DNA from: Anaeramoeba flamelloides
Lineage: Eukaryota; Metamonada; Anaeramoebidae
Assembly (NCBI GenBank): GCA_027625915.1
Contig: JANTQA010000012.1
Location: 1,519,001-1,583,000, forward strand
Direction of reading: 5' to 3'
DNA length: 64,000 nt
The notes under the pieces are model-generated. The model saw only the letters and a program-made list of their open reading frames with translations. It was not told the DNA's origin and ran no database searches. Positions within the stretch are counted from its first letter, which is position 1; every line of letters starts with the position of its first letter. Below are positions 12,280 through 25,000 of this stretch, piece after piece. Both the position numbers and the translations under genes were made by a program.

Positions 12280-14418
12280 ATGAACTCAAAGTCTCTTTTT
12301 CTTTGGCCACGGTTTAATGAGTCTAAAACAGATCCCATAAGCGAACAAATTGAATTAAATGAAGATCAATACATCCAAAAAAGCAGTTGATAAAGCTGTC
12401 AAATTTGCACGAAAAGTATTGAAATATCAGGATTTGACTGTTGAGGAATTGTTCTGTTCAAAAAGGGATCCAATTGTGTAATTTGCTAAATGTCATTGCT
12501 CCATGCAAAAGAAACCGAATTGTAACTGTCGCACATCTTGAAATCCAACAAACAGAAAATTTAAAAGAGCTTCAAAACACAGCTGTTGAATGCTTTGGTT
12601 ATCCGAAAAATGATCTTTTTTCCATAACAGGGCTCATTGAAAAATCTGTTTCAGATTTAAGACAACTTTTAAACTTGTTGTTATTTTTGCAACAACAAAC
12701 CCAACAGAAAGGTATCCACAAAAAAGAAGAAAATTCGATCAGAAATTTTTATATTTTACAAGGTGAAATTGAAAAAATCGAAAATGTGGTTGACGAGCAA
12801 GAACAAAATACAAAACAAATTGAAAATGAAAAAGAAATTGAAATCGAAATTGGAAATGAAAAAGAAAAATCTCAAGAAACAAAAAATGACAAAGAAATGA
12901 AAAAAAAAAATGAAATAAAATTGGATTTAGACAACAAGAAAGAAACAAAAATTGCAAAAATACCAAAAACATTAATTTTCTTCAACAAATATTTCAACCA
13001 ACCAAATGGCTCACTTGTCTTGCCTTCGAAACAAAACAAAAACATTTTCAAATCAAAAACAAAAAAAATAACAAACCCTGAACTTGACAATTTGTTAAGA
13101 TCACAACAAAAGAAAAGAGCCAAAAACAAAAAAATTGAAATCGAACAATTAATAACAGAAAAAAATTTTTTACTTGTCAAATACACAATCAAAAACTCAG
13201 AATATTTTGATGGATCACAATTAATCAATGTTTCAAAATGGTTAAAAGAAAAAAACAACAACAAAGAAAAAAACAACAACAAAGAAAAAAACAACAACCA
13301 AGAAAAAAACAACAAAGAAATAAACCATAACAAAGAAAATAAAAATGCAAATCAATTATCACTGGGAATTGTTGAAACATTTTTTTTTTTAAACACAATA
13401 GATCGATGGGAGCGATTAAAAATGGAATGGGTACCACCTAAAAATAAAAATGAATTCAAAAAAAAGAAATTAGAATATGAAAAGGCGTACTTTGATGCAA
13501 TTCAATTTATGAGATGTAACCAATATGTTTTCCCTGTTTTAGCAGGTAACAATTTAAAAGTATTTGAACCAGCACAATTAATTGTAAATCCCAAAAATAT
13601 ATCAGTTGTTGTCAAGAACAACTTTACAAAATTTAATTGTAGCTGGTCAAGTGGAGGCTTTTTATTGGGTGTTTCTAAACAAGACTCAACCTCATTATTA
13701 TCATTAACTTTATTATTAGGATCTAAAAAATAACACCATAATAAAAAAGGAAATGTCTCCATTAATCATTCGATGAAAAATGAAATATATTATATCAAAG
13801 CAAATGACCATGCTCATAAACACATGCTCGTAATGCTATTATTATTGTATCAAACACAACACACCCAAAACAACAATTTAAAAATCATTGGAAACAATCC
13901 CAAAGTATCTTGTGTGGATATAAACACTGTCAACACATCCATTTTACCACCCAAAAACATTCTATCAAAAAAATTAAAAACATATTTTTTCAATGTAAAC
14001 GAATATTTAAACAATATTTTTTATGAACAAGATCAAAAAATATTAAACCAAAATATCATTCAAAAAATTGATGATTTTTATAAAAATTACAGAATCATTT
14101 TCCATATTTTTAACATTATCAAAAGAACAGTCCCTTTCCAATCTGTATTTTTAGATCTGAGAAGAAGGGGGAATAATATTTAATAATGGGAAAAAGATTT
14201 TCTATTCAATTCCCTTTTCTCCAAATTTTTTGATTACTCAACCTAATAACAATAACAAAATTATAAAATTAACATCCACAATCAAAAAAAACAAAACCAA
14301 AACCATATATTTGGTTACAGAAACAGAAAATGAAAACAAATTTATTTCAAAATCAATTTTATTTTTTTATTCAAAATGGAAACATTCGAACAATATACAA
14401 AAAATATTTAAAAATTAA
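12280..14418 (+). CDS. CH-like (calponin-homology-like) protein, copy A, with several homopolymer frameshifts
   Basis: Near-identical copy of the gene at 25878-28056. The start ATG at 12280 follows the same leader (AGCATTGTTTTAAA) as in copy B. The N-terminal part contains a calponin-homology-like fold (see copy B). A Glu/Lys-rich linker and a KEKNNN repeat follow (about 13246-13320). The linker is 16 residues shorter than in copy B. Relative to copy B the frame shifts near 12377, 12465, 13728, 13746 and 14170, four of the five clearly at homopolymer runs, so the protein is read in pieces (the largest 12441-13733). Either this copy is decaying or these are uncorrected sequencing indels. No intron is needed. 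Confidence 0.8.
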
Positions 14419-15743
14419 CAAATAATAATAATAATAAAAAAAAAATTTAACAACAAAAAATGTATTACATTAAATTAATAAAAAACAAAAAATATTAAAT
14501 ATTATTTTCGGGTTTTTTTTTTTTTTTTATTTCTGAATAATAAACTTTGTTTCAGTCAAGAAGCCCAAAACATTTTTTTCAAATATCAATTATTTTTTCT
14601 AATTAACCTTTGAAGAACAAATAAGAAATAAGTAGAATAATAAAGATCAAATAAAGGTTGATATTCACATGAAATAAGACTAATAAATAAATAGATTTTC
14701 TTAAAAATCGAAACAACTCAAATTCTTAAATACCTACTGAGAAAAACAATAAGGTTCTTTTGATCTCCTATTAAAGATCAAAATAAAATTCCAATAGAAA
14801 TCAAAATGATTTCTCTATAATCATTTCCACTGTTTTAACAACCTTAGAATAACACATTTTTACCAAGCGATTATCGATCTTGCAATAAAAAAAAAAATTG
14901 CAAATGAATTATGTATCAAAAAAAAATCAAAAAAAAAAAAGAAAAAATGATTTCTATTTTAAAATTTCGAAAAATAATTTTTTCTAAAATCCATTCAAAC
15001 CCTTTAAAAATTTGTAATTCACTCACTGCAACTGTGCCCTTTGACTGGAAAATGATTTAATATAAATTTTTATTTTTCTTTAAGAGAAAAATACATCAAA
15101 AGTATTTTTAAACTTAATAGATGAAAAAATTACAATCCAATTTTAAAATTCCTCTTTGAAAATTAAACAAAATGTGAAAAATAAACTGCTATGTTAATTG
15201 TTTTTTAAAAAATAGTTTCGAACTTTCTTTGATTTATTTTTTCGAAAAAATGATAAAATTATATAAAATGAAAACAAATAGTTTGTAATTGTGTAATTTT
15301 TTTAAATTAATTTTATTCAAAAATCTTTAAAAGTAAATAAATTTACAAATTACAAAGAAAATGAAGAAAAAATATTTCTTTTATTAATAAAACATAAAAA
15401 ATATATTATTTTAATTTCTTAAAATATTTGGGTATTAATATTAAAAGTTGGAAACATAGATAGAAAGGATTAAAATTTATTTAATTTTTAATTTATTATT
15501 TTAAATTTTCAATACTATGAAGGAATAATCGATATGTGATATTTTGACTTATCATTATGTTCAAAATTTTTTGTGTTTTTTGTTTTTTAGATTATCTAAA
15601 AAAATAATATTATAAATGGTTTTAATTTGTTTAATATTAAAGAAAATGAAAGAATCAATCAAATATTAAAAAAATATCAAAAAAAAAGTAAAAAATGATT
15701 AATTCTTTAATAAATTATTATTATTATTATTTATTTGAATTAT
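14419..15743. other. Intergenic between CH-like A and the HMG gene
   Basis: Homology to the other arm runs to about 14530, then stops. The rest is AT-rich with homopolymers. No gene, RNA or clear inverted repeat seen. Confidence 0.6.
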
Positions 15744-18700
15744 TTAAATCTTTTCAGTGTCAGTCTCATTCTTTTTGATTTGAATTTCATTATTTTCAAT
15801 ATTTTGGGTATTTGATTCTCTTTCTTTTTGATAACGTTTCTGGTCTTCTGAACTTAATTTATAATATTTCTATATTATTAAATGGTAATAAGAAAGAAAA
15901 AAAGAAAGAAGAAAAGAAGGAGGAAGTTAATTTTTAATAAAATATTTAGTAAAAAAATAAATGGTTTTTTTTTTAGTAATTTCAAAATATAAAATAAACA
16001 AATATTCAGTTTTTTGACTTTGCAAAGATACGCTTTCAAAATTTAATCCCTTTTTCTTTTAATACCCAAGTATCGAAATAGATTTTACGAAAATTACAAT
16101 AAACCAAACTATTTTTCAAAAATGTTGACTCACTTTGAAATGCTATTACAAGTTGTTATGTTGGGGTTTTATCCCATATTCTTATAAAAAGTAAATTTTC
16201 AATTTTGAGATCGAAATCATTTTTTCTAATTTTGTTAAATTTTAGTTTTGCTTTAGCATATTTTTGTTTTTCTTTTTTAAATTTTTGTTTTTCTAATTTC
16301 TTCAAAATTTCTCTTTTTTTTTTTTTTTTTTAAATTTTTTTTCTTTGTTTTTGATAAATTTTTTTTTTTGTTTTCTTTTTTTCTTTTTTTTTTTTTACTT
16401 TTTTTAAAAAAGATCAAGCTGAGAAAAAAAAAAAGATCTTTAAAAATACCAATAAACCTTAAAAAAATTGAGACTATGTAAAATGTTTTTGAAAATTCGG
16501 ATATATTTTATTATCAAAAAATCTTCTTGTTAACCTTTTTTAATGAAAGGTTCAGTAATAAAAAATGAGTAATGATCATTTCAAAAATTGTGATTCACTT
16601 TTTTTTGATTTTTTGGTTTTCTATTTTTTTTTAATTTTTAAAAATCAGGCTTTTATCGGAATTTTGAATAATGAAAATGGCGGATTATTAATAAGATTTA
16701 ATAATTAATTGTTCTTGAATACTTGTGGAAATATTTTTTTTTTTTTTAATTTATTATCTCAGCCGAGACACAATTTCTGAAATAGAGCTTATACTTAAAA
16801 AATTGAAGCACAAAAAATTTCATATTGAATATCAAATTTTAGTTTCTTGAAGATTTATTTCTTCTGTGACACATCTATTTATATACATATCTGTGAATAA
16901 ATAAAATAAAAACCATTGACTCCTTCTTTTTAAAAAAAAATTAAACCCAAAACAATAAAAATCATGTAAAATTTAATTTTAGAAATTATCATTACACATT
17001 TTGTTATTAGTAATGTTATGAAAATTCTATCTCAGATATTTTAGTATCAACATATAAATTTCTAATGTTTAGCAATTTGTAATTAGTTTAAATCTGAAAA
17101 CTCAAATTGTCATCAAGTAAAATTTCTTGAATTCTGATGTAAATGCTCATTTGAAATTCCTAGTTCTTTGATCATCATTTTGTTTTTTGAAAAAAAGTAA
17201 ATAATACTTGATCAAAATAAATTGGAGAAAATGATTTTACAAACATTGAAAATTTTTGAATAAAATAATTTTATTATTCAATTTAAATGAAAATAGGGTA
17301 AACCGGGCATGTGCTAATTTCGGTATAAATTTGTAAATTTTTAACATTTGTAACTTCTTGACATTTGTAGATTTTTTTGGTGTGATAATTTGGTTTGTGG
17401 AATGCATGATACATACTTGATTTCCATCAAGTCCATTTATTGTTTGAGAAAATTAATGGAAAATTAGAAATAAAAAATACATTTGATTCGCAAATATCAG
17501 TCATTTTAGATCATGGTTAAAATTAAGTTATGATAAATGGAGATCCTCTCTTTGCTCAAGCAAAATTTGTCTTTTTGAAGCTGAGTGAAAAAAAACTTTC
17601 AACAAATGTCACGAATATACAAATTTCTACATTTGGCGAAAAAACCTGTAAAAATATTGTTTTTTTACAATTGCTAGGTGTTTCACTATTTTTGAATTAG
17701 AGTATTGAAAAAAAATACCAGATATGAAAATAATCCCAGACCAAAAAATAATTAGTGTCACGATTTTTAATTGTTAATATTAGGAAAAGTGTTGTGTAAT
17801 TACTAATATTTTAAATTAATTTCTTTTTTTTATAACTAAACAAATTTTTTATGAACCTGGTAATAAACCCACCTAAAGTTCATTAAAGTGAGGGTGTCTA
17901 TAGAATACTTATTTAATTATGTGATAGCCAAAGTAGATCTACCCATTTCAATAAAACAAAGAAGAGTTTTATGGAGCCTTATTATGAATTTGGGACAATC
18001 ATATTTTTTATTCTTGCTTTTTAATTGATTGAATATTATTTTGAACCAGTGTAATTCCATTAATCATCATTCTAATAAGTGAGTGAGTTATAATTTTCAA
18101 AAGTTTGATTCTTAAAAAAAAGATTTGATTTTAGTTAAAAGATATTACACATCAATTTCACTAATATTAACAATTAAAAATCTTGTTAAGGATTATTTTT
18201 TATGCCAGGGATTTTTTTCAATACAAAACAGTTTAAATAATTAGCCTCAAAAATCAACTGTATTTCAATGTTTCCATCTTACATAAAAGTTCGTATTTAT
18301 TTAATAATAAAAAAGAAATTTATTCAATTATTATTTTGCAGATTATTTCTATAATATTTGATTTAAATTCCATGATCATCAAAAATTAATAATCTTCAAA
18401 AAAAAACAACATTCATTTTCAATTTACCATAGATCTCATAACAGAATTCAAAACATTTTTTTTAAATCTTGTTTTTTTTTTTTTCATCAGAGGTATTAAA
18501 AAAGTGATCACGAAAAGTTTTGAAAGGTGTTTCTCAAACTCTTTGATTTACCCATTTAAGTAGTTCGATTAACACTTTTTGGGGCCCCACCTTTTCAAAA
18601 CAGCTGTAACTAGACACTTGGAAATAATTTAATTAAAAATAATTTAATTAGAAATAATTTAATTTGAAATAATTTAATTTGAAATAATTTAAAAATTACC

Positions 18701-21700
18701 GATTTGTCTTCTTCAGTAAGATTATTCCAACAAACTGAAATTTCCTTATTAATTTGTGATCGTGTCCATTTCGGATGTTCCTGTTCAATAGTTTTCCTAA
18801 CCTCCAAAGTGTACCATATATACGCAGCTTTCGGTCTTTGTGGTAAATTTGGAATGTCCATTTTTTCTGTTGATAATTGCTGATTTTTTTGTGACAGTTT
18901 CATATTTTTTTCATTGTTTAATCTGAGGATTTCAGATTCTATCCATACTTTATTTTTGTTTATTTTTTCATGATGTGCCTCTTGAATTTGCTTTAAATAT
19001 AATTTTTCTTCATTTTCTGACATATCCGAATCAGATGACAGTGATAAATATTCTAGATCAGAATAATCTGAACTTGATGAAAAAAATTGATTTTCATATT
19101 CTACAATTCCTTTTTTATAATTTAGTTTCTCTTGAATTGGTCGATCAATATAGGGCTATAATAGTTAACAATAGAATTAGTACAGAGGAATGAATAATTT
19201 TATTAATTTTAGTTTTTTTATTATTAAAAATAGAATGTTATTAAATAGATAAAATTTAAAATTTTGAAATAGTATTAATTTGATCTTCAAAAAGTTGTAT
19301 ATTTTTTTTAATTTGCTTATTTATTTTTTTTTTTTTTCGTTTCATTAAAAAGGTATGCACTATATTAGTATCGTGTGTATCAATCGCCGGTTTGAAAGTA
19401 GGAAAATTATTTTAACCTGACGGAATCTGGGCATTTCTCTTGGGGATTGGTTCCATTCCATAAAATTAGATGGACTTTGTTCGAATTTTTATTCAAAGTT
19501 TATATCTTTTAGATGATAATATCTCTGAAAATTGATCATGTTTTCAGAGGAGTTAAGTTAAACCCAGTATTATGGTTTGATTAAAAATTAAAAATTACAC
19601 CTTGATGATTTTTGCCACGTTTTGAGAAAATGATTAACATTGCAGAAAATTGAAGTTTATAGGATTTGTTTGATCTAGGTACAAAATAGAAAAAAATAAG
19701 TGAAAATTTTTTTCTTGTTTAAGGTATCTGTTTGATCCATATATTTTAAAATAAATACTCAAACAATAATATCACTTTAGCCTAGTCTCTGATTTAATCT
19801 TTCGTTTGTTTTTTAAAAGTCAAAAAAAAAAAAAGAAAAAAACAATTAATCCAAGAATTATCATTTGAATTCTCATTTAAAAAGAATTAATTTCCGAAAT
19901 TTGTTGTAGGGAGAATACGATTATTTTCCAATTATAACTATTTTATAAAAGTGAGTACTTTTTTTTTTTTTTGATTGTTAGAATTAAAAGTTTTTTTAAA
20001 GTTTTCTTTTTTAATAAAGTGAAGACTTTTTTAAAAAAAAGTGCTTTCCTTCTCAACCCAACCCCTACCCCACATTTAAAGTTCACAATCCCTGAAATTT
20101 GAAAAAAGATTATCTTGTATTGGGTGTAACCACTTGTTATTTTGGTTCTTAGCTGATCGATATTGGGCTTGGTATGGGTTTTCTTAGTGGCTCAAATGAT
20201 AAAATTTTTTGCGATTTATTTTTTTTTCTGAAATCCAAATTGAAGAGTCTAAGACTAATATATCCGAAGGTAAGTTATAAAAAAATGTGTTTTGGAGTTG
20301 TAAATTGAAATTTTGAATTAACTTTTGTTTTATTTGGAGCTTTTAATTTTAATTTTTAATTTTTTTATTCGCTTAATTGAGTAATGGGGAAATGAATATT
20401 TCAATTAACAACAATGAAAAAATCCAAATTCATTCTTAAAATACCTAAATGTACTATTAAGTCTTACATTCTTCAATTTGGATTTCGGAAATAAAAAAAA
20501 AATAAATTGTCAAAAATTGCCTTTTTGAACCACTATTAAAACTCATACCAAGCACAAGATCGATCAGCTAAGAACCAAATTAACAAGTCGCCACACCCTA
20601 CACAAGATAATCATTTTTCACATTTCAAGGATTGTAAACCTTAAAGGTTGGTTCCTCACTTTTTAAAATTAAAAACTTCAAAAAGTTTTAATTCTGAAAA
20701 AGTTTTCACTTTTTTAAAATTGAATACTTGATAAAAGTTTTACAAAAAGTACTCAGTTTTTTAAAATGGTTGTAATAAATGAAAATTTTTATTTCAAGTT
20801 CCAAAATATTGCTTCCTAAAATTATTAGTTCAAAAAACACCAGAGATCTTTTCCAAAATAAATTAAAAAGATAAATTTAGAAATTAATTTAGCTTTTTAC
20901 TGAACTTTGAGATTAAAAATTCTTTTTTTATTTTGATTTTAACTGTAAACGATATTTTTGTCGTTTACTTTTTTCGATTTTTGTTGTTTTAAAAAACGGG
21001 TAACTATAAAAGTTTTCAAAGGAATTACAGTCATTTTAAAAATGTGAGGACTTTTTGTAAAACATTTATCAAGTATTCAATTTTAAAAAAGTGATAACTT
21101 TTTCAGAATTCAAACTTATTTAGAGTTTTCTATTTTACTAAAGCAAGTACTCAGCCTTTAAACGTGGTGTAAAGGTTGGGGAGAGAAGAAAAGTTCCTTT
21201 GTTTCAAAAAAGTCTTCACTTTATTAAAATAGAAAACTTTAAAAAAACTTTTAATTCGGGCAATCTAAAAACAAAAAGTACTCACTTTTATAAAATTTCT
21301 GTTGCTCAAATTATCAAAAAAATAGGACTAAAAGTTTTAAAAACTGTAACCAAAACCTCTTAGAGAAAGAGAACCAAACAGTTTTTCAAACTTTTATTGT
21401 TCCTCACTTTTTTCAAGCAGATGCATCGTTAACCATCCTTAACAGCCAATTTCTGAAATTTGTCAAAGGTTTCTAATTTTGAATAGCAAAATTTTGGTGG
21501 CAGTCACACAATTCAAACCTTTATGATCGATCTCAAAGAATTCATTTACATGATACATTTTGTAAAATTATATTACCGTAAGAAATAACAAATCCTTAAA
21601 ACAGATCTTGTTCCTTCGTTTTGGATTTGTGTTATTTAGTAAATTAAAGAGAAAGAATTAATTTAAAGTTTGAAATTAAATATCCTTTACTTGTTTTTCT

Positions 21701-22014
21701 TCTTGGCTTAAATTTCTCCACTGATCTACAACTATTTGAACTGTTTCATTAAAAGTCAACCCAGGGTTCTTTTGAAGAAGAATTGGTCGTTTTTCTTGGA
21801 AATAATAACCATAGGAATTTATACGTTTTATATGATGATTGAACCCAGATCGTGTTTTCTTTCTTTTCTTTTTCGATCGGTTTTTTCTTTTTTTGTGTTT
21901 TTCTTTTCTTCTTTTTATTTTTTTTCTTTTATTTTTTTCGAGAGATTTTTCTTGTTGTTTTTTTTCTAGCCGTTTCAATAATTGAGTTCGTGATCGGATT
22001 TTTTCTCTATTCAT
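15744..22014 (-). CDS. Double HMG-box chromatin protein (3 exons, two long introns)
   Basis: Predicted DNA-bending, HMGB-type nuclear protein of about 301 aa. Exons on - are 22014-21691, 19155-18700 and 15869-15744, all joined in phase 0. The N-terminus (about residues 1-57) is extremely Lys/Arg-rich. Box 1 spans exons 1 and 2: INSYGYYFQEKRPILLQKNP, then QWRNLSQEEKQ, joined to PYIDRPIQEKLNYKKG. A Ser/Asp-rich acidic linker follows. Box 2 spans exons 2 and 3: LPQRPKAAYIWYTLEVRK, then CWNNLTEEDKS, joined to KYYKLSSEDQKRYQKE. The joins recreate the usual end of the HMG box, which is the main support for introns of 2535 and 2830 bp. Donors are GTAAAG and GTAATT; acceptors are ATTATAG and AATATAG. 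A stop lies upstream in frame with the start ATG. Confidence 0.85.
16110..16775 (+). repeat. Dispersed repeat R1, copy b
   Basis: Direct-orientation match to 9590-10210, sharing the same ordered landmarks (TCTAATTTTGTTAAATTTTA, the T/C tract, TGTAAAATGT, TTGTTAACCTTTTTT, TAATTGTTCTTGAATAC). This copy sits inside HMG intron 2, so the repeat moved or was duplicated independently of the large inverted duplication. Confidence 0.7.
17702..18226. mobile_element. Inverted-repeat element, about 525 bp, in HMG intron 2
   Basis: The left arm (about 17702-17802) and right arm (about 18144-18226) are inverted copies. Both contain a 22-bp identical core, GATTTTTAATTGTTAATATTAG at 17761-17783 in shortened form (its middle TTTTTAATTGTTAATATT), with flanking matches AATAATCC and GTATTGAAAAAAA. 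The centre shows no transposase. This is a different family from the TACAGT elements. Confidence 0.7.
18621..18691. repeat. 15-bp tandem repeat abutting a splice donor
   Basis: Nearly five units of the type GAAATAATTTAATTT, with single-base variants. On - they begin within a few bases of the donor of HMG exon 2. Read as protein they make a spurious tail of IKLF repeats after the true exon end. Confidence 0.85.
19933..20790. mobile_element. Foldback element with long inverted arms, in HMG intron 1
   Basis: The inner arms are 20085-20275 and 20452-20642, inverted and roughly 85 percent alike by eye. Landmarks are TTGGTTCTTAGCTGATCGAT and its mirror, GATTATCTTGT, and ATCCAAATTGAAGA. The outer arms are 19933-20085 (AAAAGTGAGTAC, ATAAAGTGAAGAC) and 20642-20790 (AAAAAGTACTCA near the end). 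Only about 175 bp separates the inner arms. No coding region. The outer ends resemble the neighbouring element at 21028-21310, so the two are related. Confidence 0.8.
21028..21310. mobile_element. Second related inverted-repeat element, next to the foldback
   Basis: It begins TACAGTCATTTTAAAAATGT. Its first 90 bases (to about 21118) are the inverted copy of 20690-20785. Its second half (about 21165-21307) is the inverted copy of 19933-20092, including AAAGTCTTCACTTTATTAAA and GTACTCACTTTTATAAAAT. With the foldback to its left this gives an arm order A-B-B'-C-C'-A'. It may be an independent insertion of the same family, or one larger rearranged element. Confidence 0.7.
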
Positions 22015-25000
22015 TTCTTTTTTAATTGCTTTTTGTTTAATAATATTTTAAATCAAATTTGTATTTCCAAAAAAGTGTTAAAAAATGAAGAAATAGATTT
22101 TGGTTTTTTGAACCTTGGATAGAAAAAATTGTTAGTCAATTTAATTATGTGAAATTGTTGTCCAAATTCTCATTTTCAAAGATTCCATAACTTATTTTGT
22201 TCATTATAAGATATTAATTTCAATACTAGATTCACATAGAATTAAAGTGTGTTGTAATTAAAGACAAAAAGATATTAGTTTCGTTAATGTTTTAATATTG
22301 TTTAAAAATCGATATTATCAACGTTATTGAAAAAGAAGTATTATAGATTTTATTAACTAAGGGATACAATTAAAAATTGTCATTATGAAAATTTTATTTG
22401 AAAAGTAGATTTGCAAATCTAAAGATAGAAATTCATAATAATTTTTCTTCTTGAGTATTTAAAAATTATTATTTAGAACCACCGAAAAGTAACTATTTTT
22501 TTTTTTGTTCAATTTCAAAGATTAATTCAATAATAATTCACAGAAAAACCCAAAGATTGAATCTTTCTGTTTATTTTTACAAAGATACCTGATAATCAAT
22601 TTATTATTAATATTTGGGGAAAATTTTGAGAAAATATTCATTTGATTTAATTATTTAGTTTTTTAAAATAAAAAAACTTTTTCGCTACGAGTATTGATTT
22701 TATATAAAAGTGATAAAAGTTATTTTTTTTTTTTATATATTTTAGTGTTTTAGTGATTTTAACAAAAATATTTATTGTTTTTTTTTTTACAAATAACAAT
22801 TTAGTATTCTACAAAATTATCAAAATACAATCTTTTAGATACCTAAAACAATTGTTGTGTTACAATAATATATAATTTGATAGGTATAAAGTAAAATATT
22901 TCAATAAAAGGTTTTTAAACTTATTGATATAAGAAAAAAACACCTCTTTCTATTTTGTCAAGATTCAAACACTATATATGGCTGAACAAACTAATTTTTT
23001 CAATAGAGATGGAACGTTTATTTTGCAAAAAAATACCCAAATTAAATTAACCTAAAATTCTTGTTAAACGACATCAATTGTAAGAATAAGTTAAAATGGG
23101 GATTATGGATTTGATCAAAAAATCACTATTGAAATATATCTTTCTCAAATAACTTTAGATTTAATTTGGATATCACATCAAAGGAGTAAATTGAAAATTC
23201 TTGAGAATTTTTCATTATAGATTTAATGTTGAGGTTACGTCTGATAATAGAGAAAAGGTAATTTTAAAAATTGGAAATAAATAATAATTACAATAGTAGA
23301 ATATATATTTATACTTTTGTATCTAGTACTTAATATTTAGATGGTGCCTAATTTAAAAAAAAAAAAAAACAATTCAAAAAAAGTGAATAAAATAGGTGAT
23401 TTTACTCCATTCCTTTAGTTCAATAAAAAAAAAATTAAGTACAGAGAAATAACTATTTTTTAATCAGAGAAATTGAAATTATTATTTATTAGAGATAAGT
23501 TTTTTTTTTCAATATTTTTAATACTCATGTGAATTCTTGGGATATGTTATCGAGTACCCTAGAGAACTTTGAAATACCAAAATTTTCGGGAATTCAAAGA
23601 AATTGGGTAAAATCCTTATTGTTTCTCTCTTTTTCGAAATTTTGGTAAAGCTAAGGTTGGTTTTCTTCAAGTTTTTTATTTTATACTAAAAACTTAAATG
23701 TTGTTGTTTTTATTATTTAAAACCAGAAAAAGCTAATTTTTTTTTAAATTTTTGATATGATTTATAAAAATTTTTATTTTTATCAATTATTTCAAATCCT
23801 GGAAAACCTAACTACGTTGAGAAATTTTACATATGACTAAGAAAATGATATTAATATTATTTTATTAAAATATATGAATTATTTCCCCTTTCTTTTTTTT
23901 TTTTATTATGAATAATTATTTTTAATTACTCCTTTCTCTCAATAAATAAAAAAAGAAATTAAAAATTGAAAATTTTGACTTTTTATAAAGTGGTTTATAT
24001 ATATATAGAATCAAAAATTCTGTAAAAAAATAAAAAATAATATTTTTTATTACAATAAAAACAAAAATAAATACAAGTTGCTTAATAAAACAAAAAAAAA
24101 AAGTACAATTAACAGAAACACCTTATTTTTTATTTATAAAAGATTGTAAGATTAGGAATGTTTAAAACAAATTACCTTTGTGAAGATTAGTTTAAAAACG
24201 ATAAATAATCATTAAGGTTTTGTTGATGAAAAGTTTTCAATCACCAAGATTGGTAATTTAAGTACATGAAGAGATACATTGTGCTTTTCAAAGTAATAAT
24301 TGTTCATATTTATATTTTGATATGGTAACTCTGAAAAAATCTTTTTGATCCAAGATATTAATTTAAAAAAAAAAGGGTACATTTTTTAACATTGTCTTAA
24401 AAATACTTTTGGTTAACTGTACTATTATTAAATATGTACTATCAAATTAAGTTCAATAGTATAATGTTAAATCAACACCTATTTTATTTATTTTGGAATA
24501 TCTTAATCAAAATATTCCCAATAAATTGAAAAAAATAATTTACTTTTTTAGGAGACAATAATATAAAGCTAATTTCAATAATCCCTGTTTAATAACAATC
24601 GGAAATAAAAGTATTTTTGAAATGATGAAAAAACATGTATGTGTTTTTCATTATATTGGAAATGTAATTGGGATTAACTTTCTTGTAACAAGATTGTTTC
24701 GATCAAAAAGAAACAACAACAATTTTTTGTACAAAAAAATATCAATAAAAAATAGAAACGAAAAATTTAATATATTTTATTTGTGTTGTGTCGTTTCAAA
24801 TAAACAAATTAGATTATTATTGAGCATTGGTGAATAATTGATCATAATTTGGTTAATTTAAATATTTTTATGGAGATTGGGTTTAAGAAAGATATGTTAA
24901 AATAAAATTTTCCTTCTTTTGGGTATATCTTATAATTTCCTTCAAGATTAATTACTTAAATTCCGATAATTATGCAGTTATATCCAATTAATTAGATTCC

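Larger units (their letters stand above)
4628..14530 (+). repeat. Left arm of a large inverted duplication (helicase + CH-like gene)
   Basis: This stretch is mirrored by 25762-36392. Two blocks match: 4628 to about 9180 (helicase gene and flanks) pairs with about 31700-36392, and about 12140-14530 (CH-like gene and flanks) pairs with 25762-28178. The 2.9 kb between the blocks (about 9.2-12.1 kb) does not match the corresponding 3.5 kb of the other arm. Within the blocks the sequences are near-identical over long runs, including synonymous sites. Exceptions are low-complexity coding stretches, the last helicase intron and scattered homopolymer length differences. The arms are separated by about 11 kb holding the HMG-box gene. 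Confidence 0.93.
15870..18699 (-). other. HMG gene intron 2 (2830 bp), carrying repeats
   Basis: Donor GTAATT at 18699-18694, acceptor TATAG ending at 15870. It contains a 15-bp tandem repeat next to the donor, an inverted-repeat element (17702-18226) and the second copy of dispersed repeat R1 (about 16110-16775). No coding frame of note otherwise. Confidence 0.75.
19156..21690 (-). other. HMG gene intron 1 (2535 bp), carrying a nested foldback
   Basis: Donor GTAAAG at 21690-21685, acceptor ATTATAG ending at 19156. About half of it is inverted-repeat DNA (19933-21310). No coding frame is supported inside. Confidence 0.75.

Noticed and set aside
12739-13762. Several minus-strand hydrophobic frames over the CH-like gene
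   Set aside because: Antisense of Lys/Glu/Asn codons; they look like membrane proteins only because of codon complementarity.
24622-24837. 71-codon plus-strand frame
   Set aside because: Low-complexity Lys/Asn/Phe composition without any family signal.
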